A stretch of DNA of 64,000 nucleotides from Thermosulfurimonas sp. F29 (GCF_019688735.1 NZ_JAIFYA010000002.1:558001-622000); one strand, 5' to 3'; shown: positions 41,984-52,978, numbered from the stretch's first letter. Notes: a model not told the origin generated them from the letters alone. Made by a program: numbers and translations.

Positions 41984-42069
41984 TTTCTTCCCCCTATAAT
42001 AGAATCAAAGTTTCTCAACATGGCCGCAAGCTCCCGGTCGCTTTTAGCCCACTCCCTCAAAATCTCAAG

Positions 42070-43248
42070 CTAGCTTAACTCTGTTAATAGTCCATTATAA
42101 AGCTCCAGATGCGCTTGCACCACTTTGTCCAGGGAAAATTCCTCTTCGGCCTTGCGACGCGAGGCCTCTCCCATGCGCCGCCGAAGCACCGGATCCCTCA
42201 CCAGACGCCCTATCGCCTCCGCCAGGGCCCGTCCGTCCCTCGGGGGAACGAGAAATCCGTTCACCCCCGGCTCCACCGTCTCCCGACATCCCGCAACATC
42301 CGTGGTCACCACCGGAAGCCCGCAGGCCATGGCCTCGAGTACGCTAACCGGAAGCCCTTCCCGATAAGACGGAAGCACATAAATATCCGCCGCGGCCAGC
42401 CACGGACGCACATCCTCCTGAAAACCGCAAAGCACCACGCCCTGCTCTCTGAGAAAGGAAAGCTCCTTCTCCGTGAGAGCAGAGGGGTTCCCGGGGTCCG
42501 GATCACCCACCAGGACGAACACCGTTTTGCTTTTCCTAAGCCTTCCCGCCGCTTCCGCAAACTCAAACACCCCCTTGGCCCTAATAACCCGGGCCACCAT
42601 CAGCACCACCACCGCATCCTCCGGCAACCCTTCCTTCTCCCTGAACCGCCTGATCTCTTCGCTTGAAAACATGCCGGGACAAAACTTTCGGACATCCACC
42701 CCCGAGCCCCTGATGAGCACGGACTTTTTCCCGGAAAGCATCCCTCCTTTCACAAAATACTCCAGATCGTCTCTGTTCTGAAAAATTACCTTCTGCGCCC
42801 TTGCGAAGGCTCTCCTGAGAAAAAACTCCGCGCCCCTTCTCGCCAGGCGCCACTTTATCCCATCTTCCAGATAGAGATTGCCCAGGCCGGTTATGCTGGC
42901 CACGAAACGCACCTTCGTGCCGTAAAGGGCAAGCCCCGCGTAGAGGGCCGGCCGCAGGGTGAAAGCGTGCACCACATCCGGAGAAACCTCCTCACAAATC
43001 CTCCTCAACTCCCTTATGGCCGAAAAACCGGAAAAGGGATTAAGAGTCCGCCGGTTGATTCTCCAGGACTTGAAGTGTATTCCGTGTTTCGCAAAACGCC
43101 GGCTGAACTCTCCGGCCGGGGCCACCGCCCAGACCTCGGCCCCCTTTGACACCAGAGCCTTCATAAGAGGCAGGCGAAAGTTGTAAAGATTGAAGTCTGT
43201 ATTGGCAAGAAAGAGAAACCTTGCCTTTCTTAAAACATCGGTCTCCAC
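42070..43248 (-). CDS. Glycosyltransferase family 4
   Basis: I start at GTG 43248, with GGAGG 5 bases upstream; GTG 43260 is an alternative. About 392 residues with a GT-B fold: N-terminal 'FLFLANTDFNLYNFRLPLMKAL', and C-terminal 'VVLMVARVIRAKGVFEFAEAAGRL' and 'PSYREGLPVSVLEAMACGLPVVTTDVAGCRE' (split), the E-x7-E donor-binding motif of GT4. It resembles PglA/CapM-type transferases that add sugars to an undecaprenyl-linked glycan. It overlaps the asnB-like gene by 19 bases, so it belongs to the same operon. Confidence 0.9.
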   Translation of the reverse strand: METDVLRKARFLFLANTDFNLYNFRLPLMKALVSKGAEVWAVAPAGEFSRRFAKHGIHFKSWRINRRTLNPFSGFSAIRELRRICEEVSPDVVHAFTLRPALYAGLALYGTKVRFVASITGLGNLYLEDGIKWRLARRGAEFFLRRAFARAQKVIFQNRDDLEYFVKGGMLSGKKSVLIRGSGVDVRKFCPGMFSSEEIRRFREKEGLPEDAVVVLMVARVIRAKGVFEFAEAAGRLRKSKTVFVLVGDPDPGNPSALTEKELSFLREQGVVLCGFQEDVRPWLAAADIYVLPSYREGLPVSVLEAMACGLPVVTTDVAGCRETVEPGVNGFLVPPRDGRALAEAIGRLVRDPVLRRRMGEASRRKAEEEFSLDKVVQAHLELYNGLLTELS

Positions 43249-45119
43249 CTTCGCCTCCACACCTCAAAGACGAAAACATTCCATAGCTCCCAGAACCGAT
43301 CCCTTCGGCGGCTGAGATGTTCCCCCCACAGTTTCCGCACCCCCTCCGGTTTCCACACGGATTCGCTAAGCCCCGAAGATGAAAAATACTCCTCGAAAAC
43401 CTCCCGAAGCTCCCCGCGCATCCACTCCCCGAGGGGGATACCGAAACCTCCCTTGGGTCTTTCAAGAATCTCCTCAGGGAGGTATTTATCCGCCACCTTC
43501 CGGAGGATCCACTTCCGGGTCAATCCCCGGAGCTTCCACTTACCGGGAAGGGAAAAAGCCATCCGCGCCACCCTTACATCCACCAGCGGCACCCGCACCT
43601 CAAGGCTGTATTGCATACTGGCCGTGTCAACCTTATGCAACATATCGTAGGGAAGTACCCAGTGGGCGTCCGCCCGAAGCCAGGTGTTTATCCTGTCTTC
43701 CGGATACCGCTCCTCGGACTCCTTCCACACCCGATAAAGGGCCTTTGAGCAAACCGATAATGGCCCTGAAAAGTCATCCCTGAGCAAACCGTCCACCGTC
43801 TCCGGCTCGGTGGCCATGGTAGCCCGGAGGTAGCGCTCGAAAGCCTCCGGACGAAGCAGTCTCAAAAGCTTTCGAACCTGGCGAAGCCTCTCCCCCACAC
43901 GACTTCCCCGTCTTTCCGGAAAAGGCAGCCATTTAAGGGGCATGAAAAGACCACGCCAGGGATAGAGCCTCTCCACCAGGGCCAGCCCCTGATACTTGTT
44001 GTATCCGGCAAAAAACTCGTCTCCCCCGTCCCCAGAAAGGACCACTTTGACTCGCCTTCCCGCCATCTTGCTGATAAGGCCCACATTAACCAGGGAGGAA
44101 TCCGCAAAGGGCTCGTCCAGGTGCTCCAACACCTCCCACATAATCTCCCGGGCCTCACGGGCGGTCACCGGGATTTCTTCGTGCTGTGTACCAAGGTATT
44201 CGGCCACTTTCCTGGCATAGCGAGCCTCATCGTAAGTGGGCCACTCGGGAAAAGCAATGGTAAAGGTCCGGAGGGGCCCGGAAAGCTCTCTCTGGGCCAG
44301 CGCACAGACGAGGGAGGAATCAAGCCCACCGGAAAGAAAAGCTCCCACCGGCACATCGGAAATAAGATGCCCTCGCACGGAATCCTTCAAAGTCTCCTCC
44401 AATCTTTCCACGGCCTCTTCTATCGAAGAGGGGGCGGGTTCCCGAGGCCACTCCACATAGGATCTAAGCTCAACAACCTTCCCCTTCCTCACCCGCATGA
44501 GATACCCCGGCGGAAGTCTGCGGGCCGCCTTCCAGACGGTCCACGGGGCGGGGATGTAATTGAAAGCAGCGTAAAAAGCCACGGCCTCGCCATCCACCTC
44601 GCGGGGGAAGAAGGGCAGGGAAAGGAGGGCTTTGAGCTCCGAGGCAAAAAAGAAGCCTTCTGGTAGTTCAGCATAAACTAAAGGTTTAATACCGAAAGAA
44701 TCCCGGGCCAGAAGAAGCTCCTGTTTGCGTTGATCATAAAGGGCGAAGGCGAACATCCCCCGTAGGCGTTTCACAAAATCCGGCCCCTCCTCCTCGTAAA
44801 GGTGCACCAGGACCTCAGTATCCGTGCGGGTGGCGAAGCGATGGCCCTTCGCTTCCAGTTCAGTCCGTAGTTGGGGGTAGTTGTAGATCTCGCCGTTATA
44901 GACGACCACCACCGAGCTATCCTCGTTGAACACGGGCTGCCGCCCGCCCTCGAGATCGAGTATGCTCAGACGGCGATTGGCCAGGCCCACAGGCCCTTCG
45001 GTAAAGAAGCCGTCCTCGTCAGGGCCGCGGTGGGTAAGGGACGCGTTCATTTGTGCAAGCCGCCCTCGCTCATCACCTTTCCCAGCATACTTAATCCAAA
45101 AACCGGTAATGCCACACAT
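43230..45119 (-). CDS. asnB: Asparagine synthetase-type amidotransferase, first copy
   Basis: A 629-residue protein with Cys-2 of 'MCGITGFW' as N-terminal glutaminase nucleophile, the GATase-II motifs 'LTHRGPDEDG' and 'IYNYPQLR', and the synthetase domain with the PP-loop 'GAFLSGGLDSS' and 'LSGDGGDEFFAGYNKY'. In polysaccharide clusters such enzymes (WbpS-like) amidate the carboxyl of uronic acids. Full length. A second, quite different copy is at 48096. Confidence 0.9.
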   Translation of the reverse strand: MCGITGFWIKYAGKGDERGRLAQMNASLTHRGPDEDGFFTEGPVGLANRRLSILDLEGGRQPVFNEDSSVVVVYNGEIYNYPQLRTELEAKGHRFATRTDTEVLVHLYEEEGPDFVKRLRGMFAFALYDQRKQELLLARDSFGIKPLVYAELPEGFFFASELKALLSLPFFPREVDGEAVAFYAAFNYIPAPWTVWKAARRLPPGYLMRVRKGKVVELRSYVEWPREPAPSSIEEAVERLEETLKDSVRGHLISDVPVGAFLSGGLDSSLVCALAQRELSGPLRTFTIAFPEWPTYDEARYARKVAEYLGTQHEEIPVTAREAREIMWEVLEHLDEPFADSSLVNVGLISKMAGRRVKVVLSGDGGDEFFAGYNKYQGLALVERLYPWRGLFMPLKWLPFPERRGSRVGERLRQVRKLLRLLRPEAFERYLRATMATEPETVDGLLRDDFSGPLSVCSKALYRVWKESEERYPEDRINTWLRADAHWVLPYDMLHKVDTASMQYSLEVRVPLVDVRVARMAFSLPGKWKLRGLTRKWILRKVADKYLPEEILERPKGGFGIPLGEWMRGELREVFEEYFSSSGLSESVWKPEGVRKLWGEHLSRRRDRFWELWNVFVFEVWRRRWRPMF

Positions 45120-45120
45120 A

Positions 45121-46395
45121 TTAAACGCGCCCTCCAGAGAACCATGTTCGTCTTAGAAGCACATTTAACGCTACCACTAAGGCCAGCGCCACCCACAGGT
45201 GGCGGGCCCGAAGCATATGATGCTGAGTGGCGTACAGCAACTCGGCCAATAATCCAATCCACAGCCCCAAGGCCACATCGGGCCATTGACCCGTTTTTTT
45301 AGCCCAACGAGTATTTTGCCAAGCGAGAAAGAGCGTGAAAGTCAGGAGCCCAATAAAAGGCAGGAGCCCTAAAAAACCGGTCTCTGCCGCCACAGCGAGG
45401 TAGGTGTTGTGGATTTCGTACCCGTAGTCTAGGGCTATGTTGGCCACACCGTAGCCTGTGAGCGGATATCGGTAGAAGATCTGTAAAGCCATACGCCAGT
45501 TTTCCTGACGAAATGGGTCGGTGATTTCTCCATGTGCGACAACCTGAAAGCCACCAAAAGCACGATGAATCACCCAAATAGAAGGCTGTAAATAAGCGAT
45601 TGCTGCTCCAAAGCCAGCAGCGATTATTCCTATCAAGACCACTCGACGCAACGAAAACCTAAAAACGACATATGCTGAGCCCAACCCCAACCCGAAGAGC
45701 GCAGCGACCATGCCCGCTCTCGATCCGCTCGCTGCAATTTCCACAAGCGTCAGCAAAGACAATGCTCCATAGAACACGCGCGTTTTTAAGCGAGTAGCAT
45801 AGAGAAAACGCTCCCAAATCAAGGGTAAGAATAGTACAAAAAACCCTGCAAGCTGGTTGGGGTGCTTGAATGTTGCTATAAGTTTATTCGCATTGTTGTA
45901 GAAGAAGACCGTGAACTTCCCTAATAGTATAGCATCTAAGATGCCAACAAGCCCAAAGGATAAGGTCACAGTTATCCCTAAAATAATGGCATTAATAGTT
46001 GTTTTAAAGATTAAAGATGAAGTGGAAAGAACATAGGCAAGCAGCCAGCTTAACCCAGCTAAGTAAATGAGTCCGACGATTTCGAAAGTATACGCCCCTA
46101 GATGGGGGACATTCATTCCAGAAGTAAGCAGGGTTATTGTCCACAGGATTAGAAAAAACCCGTAAACCCTTAGCGGCCACGAAGGCAGCCATAACGGACA
46201 TTGATGAGAAGTCCATTGTATGTAAAGTGTCAGGCCCCAAAGCAGAAATACCGCATCGGCCCAAGTGATTCGAGGAAACAACTCGAGCTTAACCCAAGGA
46301 AGCAGAACAAGCGCCAAAACCAAAACTTTCGAGGAGATTCCTCGCAAAAGGACAGATGATAAAAATTCTATTCTTTTCAAAGAAACACTTTTCAT
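45121..46395 (-). CDS. O-antigen polymerase/ligase-like membrane protein
   Basis: 424 residues with about 11 hydrophobic segments and the Wzy_C/WaaL-type loop 'EIAASGSRAGMVAAL', followed by a large external loop ('PFRQENWRMALQIFYRYPLTGYGVANIALDYGYEIHNTYLAVAAETG', split) containing the 'H-N-x-x-L' motif. Such proteins link or polymerise O-antigen repeat units at the periplasmic side. Overlaps the upstream glycosyltransferase gene by 4 bases. Confidence 0.85.
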   Translation of the reverse strand: MKSVSLKRIEFLSSVLLRGISSKVLVLALVLLPWVKLELFPRITWADAVFLLWGLTLYIQWTSHQCPLWLPSWPLRVYGFFLILWTITLLTSGMNVPHLGAYTFEIVGLIYLAGLSWLLAYVLSTSSLIFKTTINAIILGITVTLSFGLVGILDAILLGKFTVFFYNNANKLIATFKHPNQLAGFFVLFLPLIWERFLYATRLKTRVFYGALSLLTLVEIAASGSRAGMVAALFGLGLGSAYVVFRFSLRRVVLIGIIAAGFGAAIAYLQPSIWVIHRAFGGFQVVAHGEITDPFRQENWRMALQIFYRYPLTGYGVANIALDYGYEIHNTYLAVAAETGFLGLLPFIGLLTFTLFLAWQNTRWAKKTGQWPDVALGLWIGLLAELLYATQHHMLRARHLWVALALVVALNVLLRRTWFSGGRV

Positions 46396-47717
46396 AATTT
46401 TATCACAAAATCGAGAGTTTTTGACAAATCTTGCGTTTGCTCCCGACGAGTATACCTCAGGATAACTTCTTCATCCCCTTGATAAGCAGGGGCACCGTAC
46501 ACCTTCTTCTCCTGCAACCACCGCTCCAGCCACGACGCAATACTTTCTACAGATTTTAGATGAACACCTGCTTTCGTTTCATTAAGAAGCTCTTCAATAA
46601 CATCTCCCTCTGGCCCTATGCTTAGAATAGGCCGTTTCGCTCCCAGGTACTCAAAAACTTTTCCCGTGTAAATCCCCCGGGCTTGAGGATCCGTCCACCC
46701 CAAAAGTAAAAGCACATCCGCAGCCCGCTGAGCTTTCATAGCCTCCTCGTGGCTTACTTCTCCTCTAAGCTGCACCATGTCCTTCACCTCTGGATAGCGT
46801 TCAAGCAGATCCAATACAACATCCAGCTTGCGACCATAAAAATCCACCCGCACATCCCCGGAGCTAATCTTTCCACGCCGCAACAAAACACTTAGTGCTG
46901 CAAATAAGGGACTCGGATCTCGCTTCCCGGGATAGATCATGCCGGTATACACAATAAGGAGCGGTCCATCAGGGTTGGACGAAATAGATTCTTCCGGAAA
47001 ATCGTCCGGATCGAAACCGTTGGGTATGACGAAAACGGGTTTACGATGAAGACTTTCCAGTTGGTCCTTCAGCGGTTCTGAGACTGTAATCAGTGCAGCT
47101 GCGTGAGCAATGGTGCGCTTCTCTAACCATACTTCAAGTAAACGCAGTGGAAAAATTCTGCGAAACGCATGATTTTGCGTCCAGAGATCCCGAAAGTCCG
47201 CCACCCATGGAAGTCTCAAACGCCGACTTAGGCGAGAAGCAATAATATGACAAGTGTTGGGCAGAGAGGAACTAAGCACAACATCAGGGCGTTCCTTCTG
47301 AGTAATGCGTTCAATTTTGGGGTATTCGAGCAGCCAGGGGACGGCTTCATCAGGAAAACAGATCAGCTGCTTGTAAAGGCGGTAGGCAAAGGATCCAATC
47401 CTTAGTCCAAATCGGTGGAGCGTGGAGGGACTTTTATACCCTCCACCGTCGGAAACGCCTTTTTGCGTACGAAAACGGCTCGCCCAGGAGTAAAGAAATT
47501 CATTCAGGGAGAGGTCACGAGTCCGATATACTTTTCCCCGACGCAGCTCATCTGGAAGCGCACCATGACGCGTGTACATATCCGTGCGAGGCTCCACCGT
47601 GACTACGATCGGCTCCCAGCCAAACTCTGGCAGATACTTGGCCCATTTTTCCACACGCAGAGAGCCGATAGCCTGCTTTGGAGGATACCAATAGGTAACA
47701 ATCAAAACCTTCCGCAT
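46392..47717 (-). CDS. Glycosyltransferase family 4 (WcaI/PEP-CTERM type)
   Basis: 441 residues opening '[39 protein letters not shown]', typical of GT4 enzymes of exopolysaccharide clusters. Later come '[16 protein letters not shown]', '[13 protein letters not shown]' and '[19 protein letters not shown]'. It transfers a sugar to a lipid-linked acceptor in the cytoplasm. Its start lies at the end of the broken 2-epimerase gene. Overlap with the polymerase gene by ATGA. Confidence 0.9.
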   Translation of the reverse strand: MRKVLIVTYWYPPKQAIGSLRVEKWAKYLPEFGWEPIVVTVEPRTDMYTRHGALPDELRRGKVYRTRDLSLNEFLYSWASRFRTQKGVSDGGGYKSPSTLHRFGLRIGSFAYRLYKQLICFPDEAVPWLLEYPKIERITQKERPDVVLSSSLPNTCHIIASRLSRRLRLPWVADFRDLWTQNHAFRRIFPLRLLEVWLEKRTIAHAAALITVSEPLKDQLESLHRKPVFVIPNGFDPDDFPEESISSNPDGPLLIVYTGMIYPGKRDPSPLFAALSVLLRRGKISSGDVRVDFYGRKLDVVLDLLERYPEVKDMVQLRGEVSHEEAMKAQRAADVLLLLGWTDPQARGIYTGKVFEYLGAKRPILSIGPEGDVIEELLNETKAGVHLKSVESIASWLERWLQEKKVYGAPAYQGDEEVILRYTRREQTQDLSKTLDFVIKL

Positions 47718-47721
47718 CTGT

Positions 47722-48103
47722 CTTCCTTATTATCTCTACGATTCTCTCCGCAGCCCTTCCGCCGCCATATAAGTCTTTTAAAGTCCGTGCCTCATCATTC
47801 TTCAACGAAAGCGCAGTTTGGGCCTTCTGTAGAATATGCTCTGGATCCGTACCAACCAGCCGATTCCAGCCTCCCTCAAGGGTTTCCACCCATTCCGTCT
47901 CTTCCCGCAGGGTAAGGCAGGGTACCCGAAAGAAAAAGGCCTCCTTTTGCACACCGCCCGAGTCGGTAAGGATGAGACGGGCATTTTTTTCCAGTATGAG
48001 CAACAAACAGGTGGCATGAGCATTTCTCTCTAAAGGCTTTGAGCACCGGAGCCAGCTTGATAAACTGTGGACGCGCGCCCGCCACATGCACAACTTTACT
48101 CAT
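47722..48103 (-). pseudogene. UDP-GlcNAc 2-epimerase (WecB/WbpI family) with a large internal deletion
   Basis: The first 40 codons ('[24 protein letters not shown]...VAHTG') are the normal N-terminus of the family. They are followed, with a frame change at about 47998, by the normal C-terminus ('[40 protein letters not shown]', split, to 'VEIIRK'). Some 200 central residues with the active site are missing. The gene is dead. In WbpABDE-type pathways the family member WbpI makes the manno-configured sugar, so its loss would change or stop the product. Confidence 0.85.
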
Positions 48104-50018
48104 ACTCCACCTCGAACCGCTCCGTCCAGCGGATGAGATTCACCCAGCGCCAGAAACGGCTGTCATAACGCCGCTTTTCCTCAAGCATGGCCTTCCACTC
48201 CTTTCGGGCCGCCTCCAGACAGAGAACCGGTATCGCCCGGGTTGCCTCGCTTCGAAGTAAGTCTTCCACCCAGGGGCGAAGAGCAGTCAGCCAGCGCGCC
48301 TCCGGCGTCCGAAAGCCAATTTTATCACGCCGGTTGAGAATGGAGTCGGGGACGAGCCCTTTTATTGCCTCGCGAAACACAGCCTTGGTCACGCCCTGAA
48401 GGGAAAGAATGTACCCCTCAGGCAAAGAAAAGACAAACTGCACGACTTGAGGAGTGAGAAAGGGAACCCGGCTTTCAATGGAATGCCACATGGAATTTCG
48501 GTCCTCGTAGCGCAGCAGGGATGGCAGATTGATTTGGGCAAAGGTGAGGAGCAACTGTTCTTTCAGGGCCTCCCGGCTACGGCTTTTCCAGAGGGGACGA
48601 GGACGCACCCCGCGCTCGGCAAACCACTCGCCGTTCATCCAGGCGGGGAGCACTTCCTCCCCGGCCATTCGCCGAAGAGGGCTTTGCAACGAATCCGGCA
48701 ACAAATGTGCTACGGTCCGCTTGAGAATGGCCCAAATCCCTTGAGAAGCCGGATGCTTCGAGGCGTGCCTCAGGAAATATAACGCCGCTCCCCACTTTCC
48801 CTGCCGAAGAAGGGAAAGAAAGCGCGCCGCATAGTAGGTGGGATACCCCGCCAATAGCTCGTCTGCGCCCTGTCCGTCAAGCATCACCTTAATGCCGTGC
48901 TCCCGGGCCAGACGGAACACCCGGTACTGGGCATAAATGCTGGTGCTGCCGAAAGGTTCGTCCTGGGCATATATCAGGTCGTCCAGATCCTCCACGATCT
49001 CCTCCGGCCGGGGACGCACCTTGTGCACCCGGGCCCGCACATGCCTTCCCACCAGGTCCACCCAGCGCTCCTCATTGATCTCCGGCGCATCCTCGGCAAT
49101 GAAACTGAAGGTGTGAATCTCAGCCCCGGGGTCCAGATGGCGTATGGCGCACACAATGGCCGAGGAATCAATCCCTCCGGAAAGGGCGCTTCCCAGCGAC
49201 ACATCGCTTCTAAGATGCAAGCGCACGCTTTCAAGAAACATCTCCCTCAGGCGAGAGGTAGCTTCCTCAAAGGAAATGTCCAGGGTTTCCGTGGGCGTGG
49301 GGTCCCAGTATCGAACGGGTTCGGCCCTTCGTGGCTCATCCACCGGCACCACCATGTAGTGGGCCGGAGGCAGGTGGTAAATGCCCTGAAAGAGGGTCTC
49401 CGGGGCGTGGTCGGTAAGACCGTAGCGGAGATAGTCGTAAAGACGCTGGGGATGGGCCCGGGCTTTCACTCCGGGCAGAGCCAAGAGAGCCTTGATCTCC
49501 GAGGCGAAAGCCAGCCCCCCGTCGGGAAGATGGGTGTAATAAAGGGGCTTGATGCCGAAAAAGTCGCGGGCCAGAAAGACCGCCCGCCTTTTCGTGTCGA
49601 GTATGGCCAGGGCGAACATCCCGACGAACCGGTTCAGCGCCTCCGGTCCCCACAGGGCGTAAGCCCGGAGCACCACCTCGGTATCCGTATGGGAACGGAA
49701 CCGAACGCCCGCCTTCTCCAGCTCCGCACGCAACTCCCGGTAGTTGTAAACCTCGCCGTTGTACACGATGTAGTACCGCCCGTCCGGCGTCCCCATGGGC
49801 TGCCATCCGGCCTTAGAGAGGTCCAGAATGGAAAGACGGGTGTGAGCCAGATATACCAGAGAGGCGGCACAGCTCACACGCTTTCCCCGGGTGGGGGGTT
49901 TTTCTCCATCCCAGCACAAAAGGCCATAATCGTCAGGCCCTCTGTGACGAAGGAGGCGGAAAACATCTCCGGATACAGAAGAGCTATTCTTCCCGATCAG
50001 TCCGAAAACGCCACACAT
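48096..50018 (-). CDS. Asparagine synthetase-type amidotransferase, second copy
   Basis: The start at 50018 puts Cys directly after Met (MCGVFGLIG), required for the glutaminase nucleophile; the longer frame upstream is spurious. 640 residues with 'RHRGPDDYG', '[11 protein letters not shown]', the PP-loop '[14 protein letters not shown]' and '[17 protein letters not shown]'. It differs from the copy at 43230, so it probably has its own substrate, such as a second uronic acid. It overlaps the deacetylase gene by 35 bases. Confidence 0.9.
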   Translation of the reverse strand: MCGVFGLIGKNSSSVSGDVFRLLRHRGPDDYGLLCWDGEKPPTRGKRVSCAASLVYLAHTRLSILDLSKAGWQPMGTPDGRYYIVYNGEVYNYRELRAELEKAGVRFRSHTDTEVVLRAYALWGPEALNRFVGMFALAILDTKRRAVFLARDFFGIKPLYYTHLPDGGLAFASEIKALLALPGVKARAHPQRLYDYLRYGLTDHAPETLFQGIYHLPPAHYMVVPVDEPRRAEPVRYWDPTPTETLDISFEEATSRLREMFLESVRLHLRSDVSLGSALSGGIDSSAIVCAIRHLDPGAEIHTFSFIAEDAPEINEERWVDLVGRHVRARVHKVRPRPEEIVEDLDDLIYAQDEPFGSTSIYAQYRVFRLAREHGIKVMLDGQGADELLAGYPTYYAARFLSLLRQGKWGAALYFLRHASKHPASQGIWAILKRTVAHLLPDSLQSPLRRMAGEEVLPAWMNGEWFAERGVRPRPLWKSRSREALKEQLLLTFAQINLPSLLRYEDRNSMWHSIESRVPFLTPQVVQFVFSLPEGYILSLQGVTKAVFREAIKGLVPDSILNRRDKIGFRTPEARWLTALRPWVEDLLRSEATRAIPVLCLEAARKEWKAMLEEKRRYDSRFWRWVNLIRWTERFEVEYE

Positions 50019-51123
50019 TCCACTGCTCCAGGGGTAAATTTTGAAAAACCTGCCCCAAAGCTTCCTCCCACAAGGATTCGTAGTGCTCCTGCCAGAAACG
50101 CCCCACTTCGCCAATGGTCATAAAGACAGCTCCCAGATGGATGGCTTCGCTCAACAGGGCTTCAAGCCACCTCAGACGCTCCTCACTCTCCGGAGATCCC
50201 CGAATGGAAGGATGCACCAGAATCACCGCCACGCCGCCCACCCTGGCTATCCGTTCAAGTATCGTTTTCCCTAGCTCCACGGCCCGTTTCAGCGAAAGTC
50301 CCAGAGCCCCCGCGCTAAGCCCTTTCAAAAGAGTCCCTTCCTGCAGGATAAGAGGCAACTCAAGAACCGAGTCTTTATAAAAGCGAAAAGGATAAGAGGT
50401 ACCGGCGCGAAAACCCGGAAGCCGATTAAAGCCAAAAGTGGAATCGTAGAGAAAGCCCGCTTCGGTTTGGAGGCGGGGAGTCTCTTGAGGGTGCCACATC
50501 AGCCAGTGCTGGCGCAGGCTGACAATCTCCATGTCCAGCATCCGCTCAAGCCCCAGCTTTTCGCTTTTGAGGCGTTCCCCATCAAAAGCCGCGGGAATAG
50601 AGGGGTGCAATCCGATTTCATGGCCCTCTTCTGCTATTCGAAGCAAAACCTCCCGAAGCACATATTTCCGTCCGTCAAAGGCAATCTTTTGGGTCAACGA
50701 ATAAAGAGGATCCCGGGGATCCTGGCTGTATCCCAAGTAAAAAGGCACAAAGAAAGTGGCCCGCACCTTATGTTTTCGGTAAACTTCCAAGTAATCTTCA
50801 AGATCCGTATCACCATTTCTCCTCATCAGGCCATACACGGAGGCCAAAATCATCTTGGGTTCGTGCTTCCGCAAAGCCCACACCAGCTTTCGCAGATATT
50901 CCTTCCTGGTGAAAAAGGAATCCAGGTCCATGGTGATACAAACCGCAAACCGTTTTCCATAGTAAGAAGGCGGCTCCCACAATCCCCGTGAGATGATAAA
51001 CTCATCAAGATAGGGACGAAAAATGGGCAGATCGTAAAAGGGCCTTTGGGAGGGAAAATCCAGTGGCAACCCTTCTTTAGTCCACTCTTCTCGTTCGAGC
51101 CATTTGAGCCAGTGGTGCATCAT
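49984..51123 (-). CDS. Polysaccharide deacetylase-like protein
   Basis: 379 residues with NodB-like features: 'AVCITMDLDSFF' (Asp-Asp region near residue 63), 'KVRATFFVPFYLG' near 122 and 'EEGHEIGLHPSIPAAF' (the H-x3-H-like metal site near 165), then 'WHPQET' and 'VAVILVHPSIRG'. This layout is that of polysaccharide deacetylase-like proteins found in capsule clusters. It may remove acetyl groups from the glycan; some relatives are inactive. Coupled by 4 bases to the gene upstream. Confidence 0.8.
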   Translation of the reverse strand: MMHHWLKWLEREEWTKEGLPLDFPSQRPFYDLPIFRPYLDEFIISRGLWEPPSYYGKRFAVCITMDLDSFFTRKEYLRKLVWALRKHEPKMILASVYGLMRRNGDTDLEDYLEVYRKHKVRATFFVPFYLGYSQDPRDPLYSLTQKIAFDGRKYVLREVLLRIAEEGHEIGLHPSIPAAFDGERLKSEKLGLERMLDMEIVSLRQHWLMWHPQETPRLQTEAGFLYDSTFGFNRLPGFRAGTSYPFRFYKDSVLELPLILQEGTLLKGLSAGALGLSLKRAVELGKTILERIARVGGVAVILVHPSIRGSPESEERLRWLEALLSEAIHLGAVFMTIGEVGRFWQEHYESLWEEALGQVFQNLPLEQWNVWRFRTDREE

Positions 51124-52001
51124 ATTCGCTTCATCATCCGATAAAGAGCGTGAAAAATCTGAAAACGAGGTGACATGTAACGCACGGCATAATACGGAGT
51201 CAGTACTCCACCAAACTTTCTAAAGTAACGCTCAATGGAAGGAATTTCAGATCCCTCAAAATCAAACCGTTTAAGTCCTATGCTTTTCGCAAAACGAATG
51301 GCTTCCCACATGCCTAAAGGTCCGGCACCATGATGACGCTTTTCCTGATCATAACCTCCGAGAAGGTAGTAAGCGGTCGTCTCATCCCACACGATGAAGG
51401 TAAAACTGATTGGTGTATCTCCCTGCTTCACCAGCCAACCCCGTCCCCAGCCTTCACCAAGAGACTTCTCCATTATCCTTCTGGCCAGGCCAAGCCACGG
51501 CACAGATCGACCCTGACGGGCAAAGGTTTTTCGTATAAGACCTGCGGCTATTGATACAGATTGAATGTCTAACGAGACGACCTGAAGTCTATCGTTGTAG
51601 GCTTTTCTAATGTCATTTCTACGAGTTTTATCCATATTTCTCCACAACTTTTCCTCATCAAATTCTAAATCAAGAATATAAGTATATCGCACTTCGACTG
51701 TAAACCCTGCAAACTTAAAGGGCAGTAAATCATGTACTCCAGGAGGGAAAGCAATATAAACATAATCTGGGCGTTTGTCCTTAATAGATTTTGCATAGAA
51801 ATCCAAAGCTTCCCGTGTAGCGCATTCTTTAGGAAGCCCCAAGTAAGGCGTTAGTGGAGGATGAGTAATAACACGCAGGCCGAAACGATTTTTAAAAACC
51901 AAAGGCAAAACCATCTCATCTTTTACCAGATAACTAAAAAAATAAGCCTCTTTATACAAATCCAACCATTTAGGCTGAACAAAAAGATGAGGTGATATCA
52001 T
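51120..52001 (-). CDS. GNAT/FemAB-like acyl or aminoacyl transferase
   Basis: 293 residues of the BioF2-like acetyltransferase_6 type: 'WRNMDKTRRNDIRKAYNDRL' near residue 103 and 'GDTPISFTFIVWDETTAYYLLGGYDQE' near 197. Further on are 'GPLGMWEAIRFAKSIGLKRFDFEGSEI' and 'YFRKFGGVLTPYYAVRY', the common signature of FemAB/PEP-CTERM GNAT proteins. Such enzymes acylate or add amino acids to cell-surface sugars. ATGA overlap with the deacetylase gene. AT content rises from here to the right. Confidence 0.8.
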   Translation of the reverse strand: MISPHLFVQPKWLDLYKEAYFFSYLVKDEMVLPLVFKNRFGLRVITHPPLTPYLGLPKECATREALDFYAKSIKDKRPDYVYIAFPPGVHDLLPFKFAGFTVEVRYTYILDLEFDEEKLWRNMDKTRRNDIRKAYNDRLQVVSLDIQSVSIAAGLIRKTFARQGRSVPWLGLARRIMEKSLGEGWGRGWLVKQGDTPISFTFIVWDETTAYYLLGGYDQEKRHHGAGPLGMWEAIRFAKSIGLKRFDFEGSEIPSIERYFRKFGGVLTPYYAVRYMSPRFQIFHALYRMMKRI

Positions 52002-52027
52002 TATATCCCCAGAATCATTTTCATTTA

Positions 52028-52978
52028 CTATGGATAACTATCTAAATTACCAAATCTATCAATCACCAAAGCTTTCAATTTTTCCGTATTAATTTCTGGT
52101 ACAGACAAATCTTTATTTACTTCAGAAGAATTTAGTATACCTTCAAAGCGAGGATAATTACGAGAAGTCCTAACCCATGGATAAAAAGATGATATCCTTA
52201 TTAATTCCTCTTGCGGATTATCAACTAAATCTTCAAGCTTAATAACCAAAAATTTGTCCGGATAGACATTAATAAAATGCTCGATATATTTATATATAGC
52301 AGCAATTTGATCTAACACTTCTTCATATGGGCTATTGGCTTTAATGTCTGGCGGTTTCACAGAAAACCAGTTACTCAAAGATCCGCTAATTCTAACTCTT
52401 GCAATTAAGATAGATAAAGCATTATAATAAATTTTCCTTTTAACTACAATAAATTTAGATTCTGGCATAACGGAAAGAAAATGCTGGAGCCGTAAAGAAT
52501 TATAGACATTTTTAAACAATAAAGGTCGATCAAATAATCTTTCTAAAAAAATTAGAACTTTGCGCATTTTACGAAGACTTCCCGCAGGTACATATTCGAC
52601 AAAATCCGGAGACTTCGGAAACCATCTGTACCAAAAAGAGCCACACTCACTTGGTGATAGAAAACCGGACACATAACCGTAATGAGAATGATAAGGAATA
52701 CAAGATACACTAATATTTAAAATCCTTAAAAAAAATTGTACTAACGAGGGAAATCCGTAAAAAAAACAATGCAAATTCGAGAGGAATCCATACTCGAAAT
52801 TATTAATTAGAATTTGATATAAAATAGTAGTACCACTTCTTGGCGCACCTATTATAAACAATGGAGGATTTTTAAAGTTATTAGAAGAAACATTACAAGC
52901 CAAAAAATTTTCTATATGGCTTAACATTATGTTTGAGGTTTTATAAACTAAACCAGCAATATATTTAAAATTTTTCAT
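52028..52978 (-). CDS. Sulfotransferase family protein
   Basis: 316 residues. The PAPS 5'-phosphosulfate loop is 'LFIIGAPRSGTTILYQIL' near residue 40. Later 'SKFIVVKRKIYYNALSILIARV' provides the 3'-phosphate-binding Arg/Ser region, and 'DKFLVIKLEDLVDNPQEEL' is the conserved C-terminal element. It could sulfate the surface glycan. Distinctly AT-rich codon use compared with the glycosyltransferases, so it was probably acquired separately. Confidence 0.85.
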   Translation of the reverse strand: MKNFKYIAGLVYKTSNIMLSHIENFLACNVSSNNFKNPPLFIIGAPRSGTTILYQILINNFEYGFLSNLHCFFYGFPSLVQFFLRILNISVSCIPYHSHYGYVSGFLSPSECGSFWYRWFPKSPDFVEYVPAGSLRKMRKVLIFLERLFDRPLLFKNVYNSLRLQHFLSVMPESKFIVVKRKIYYNALSILIARVRISGSLSNWFSVKPPDIKANSPYEEVLDQIAAIYKYIEHFINVYPDKFLVIKLEDLVDNPQEELIRISSFYPWVRTSRNYPRFEGILNSSEVNKDLSVPEINTEKLKALVIDRFGNLDSYP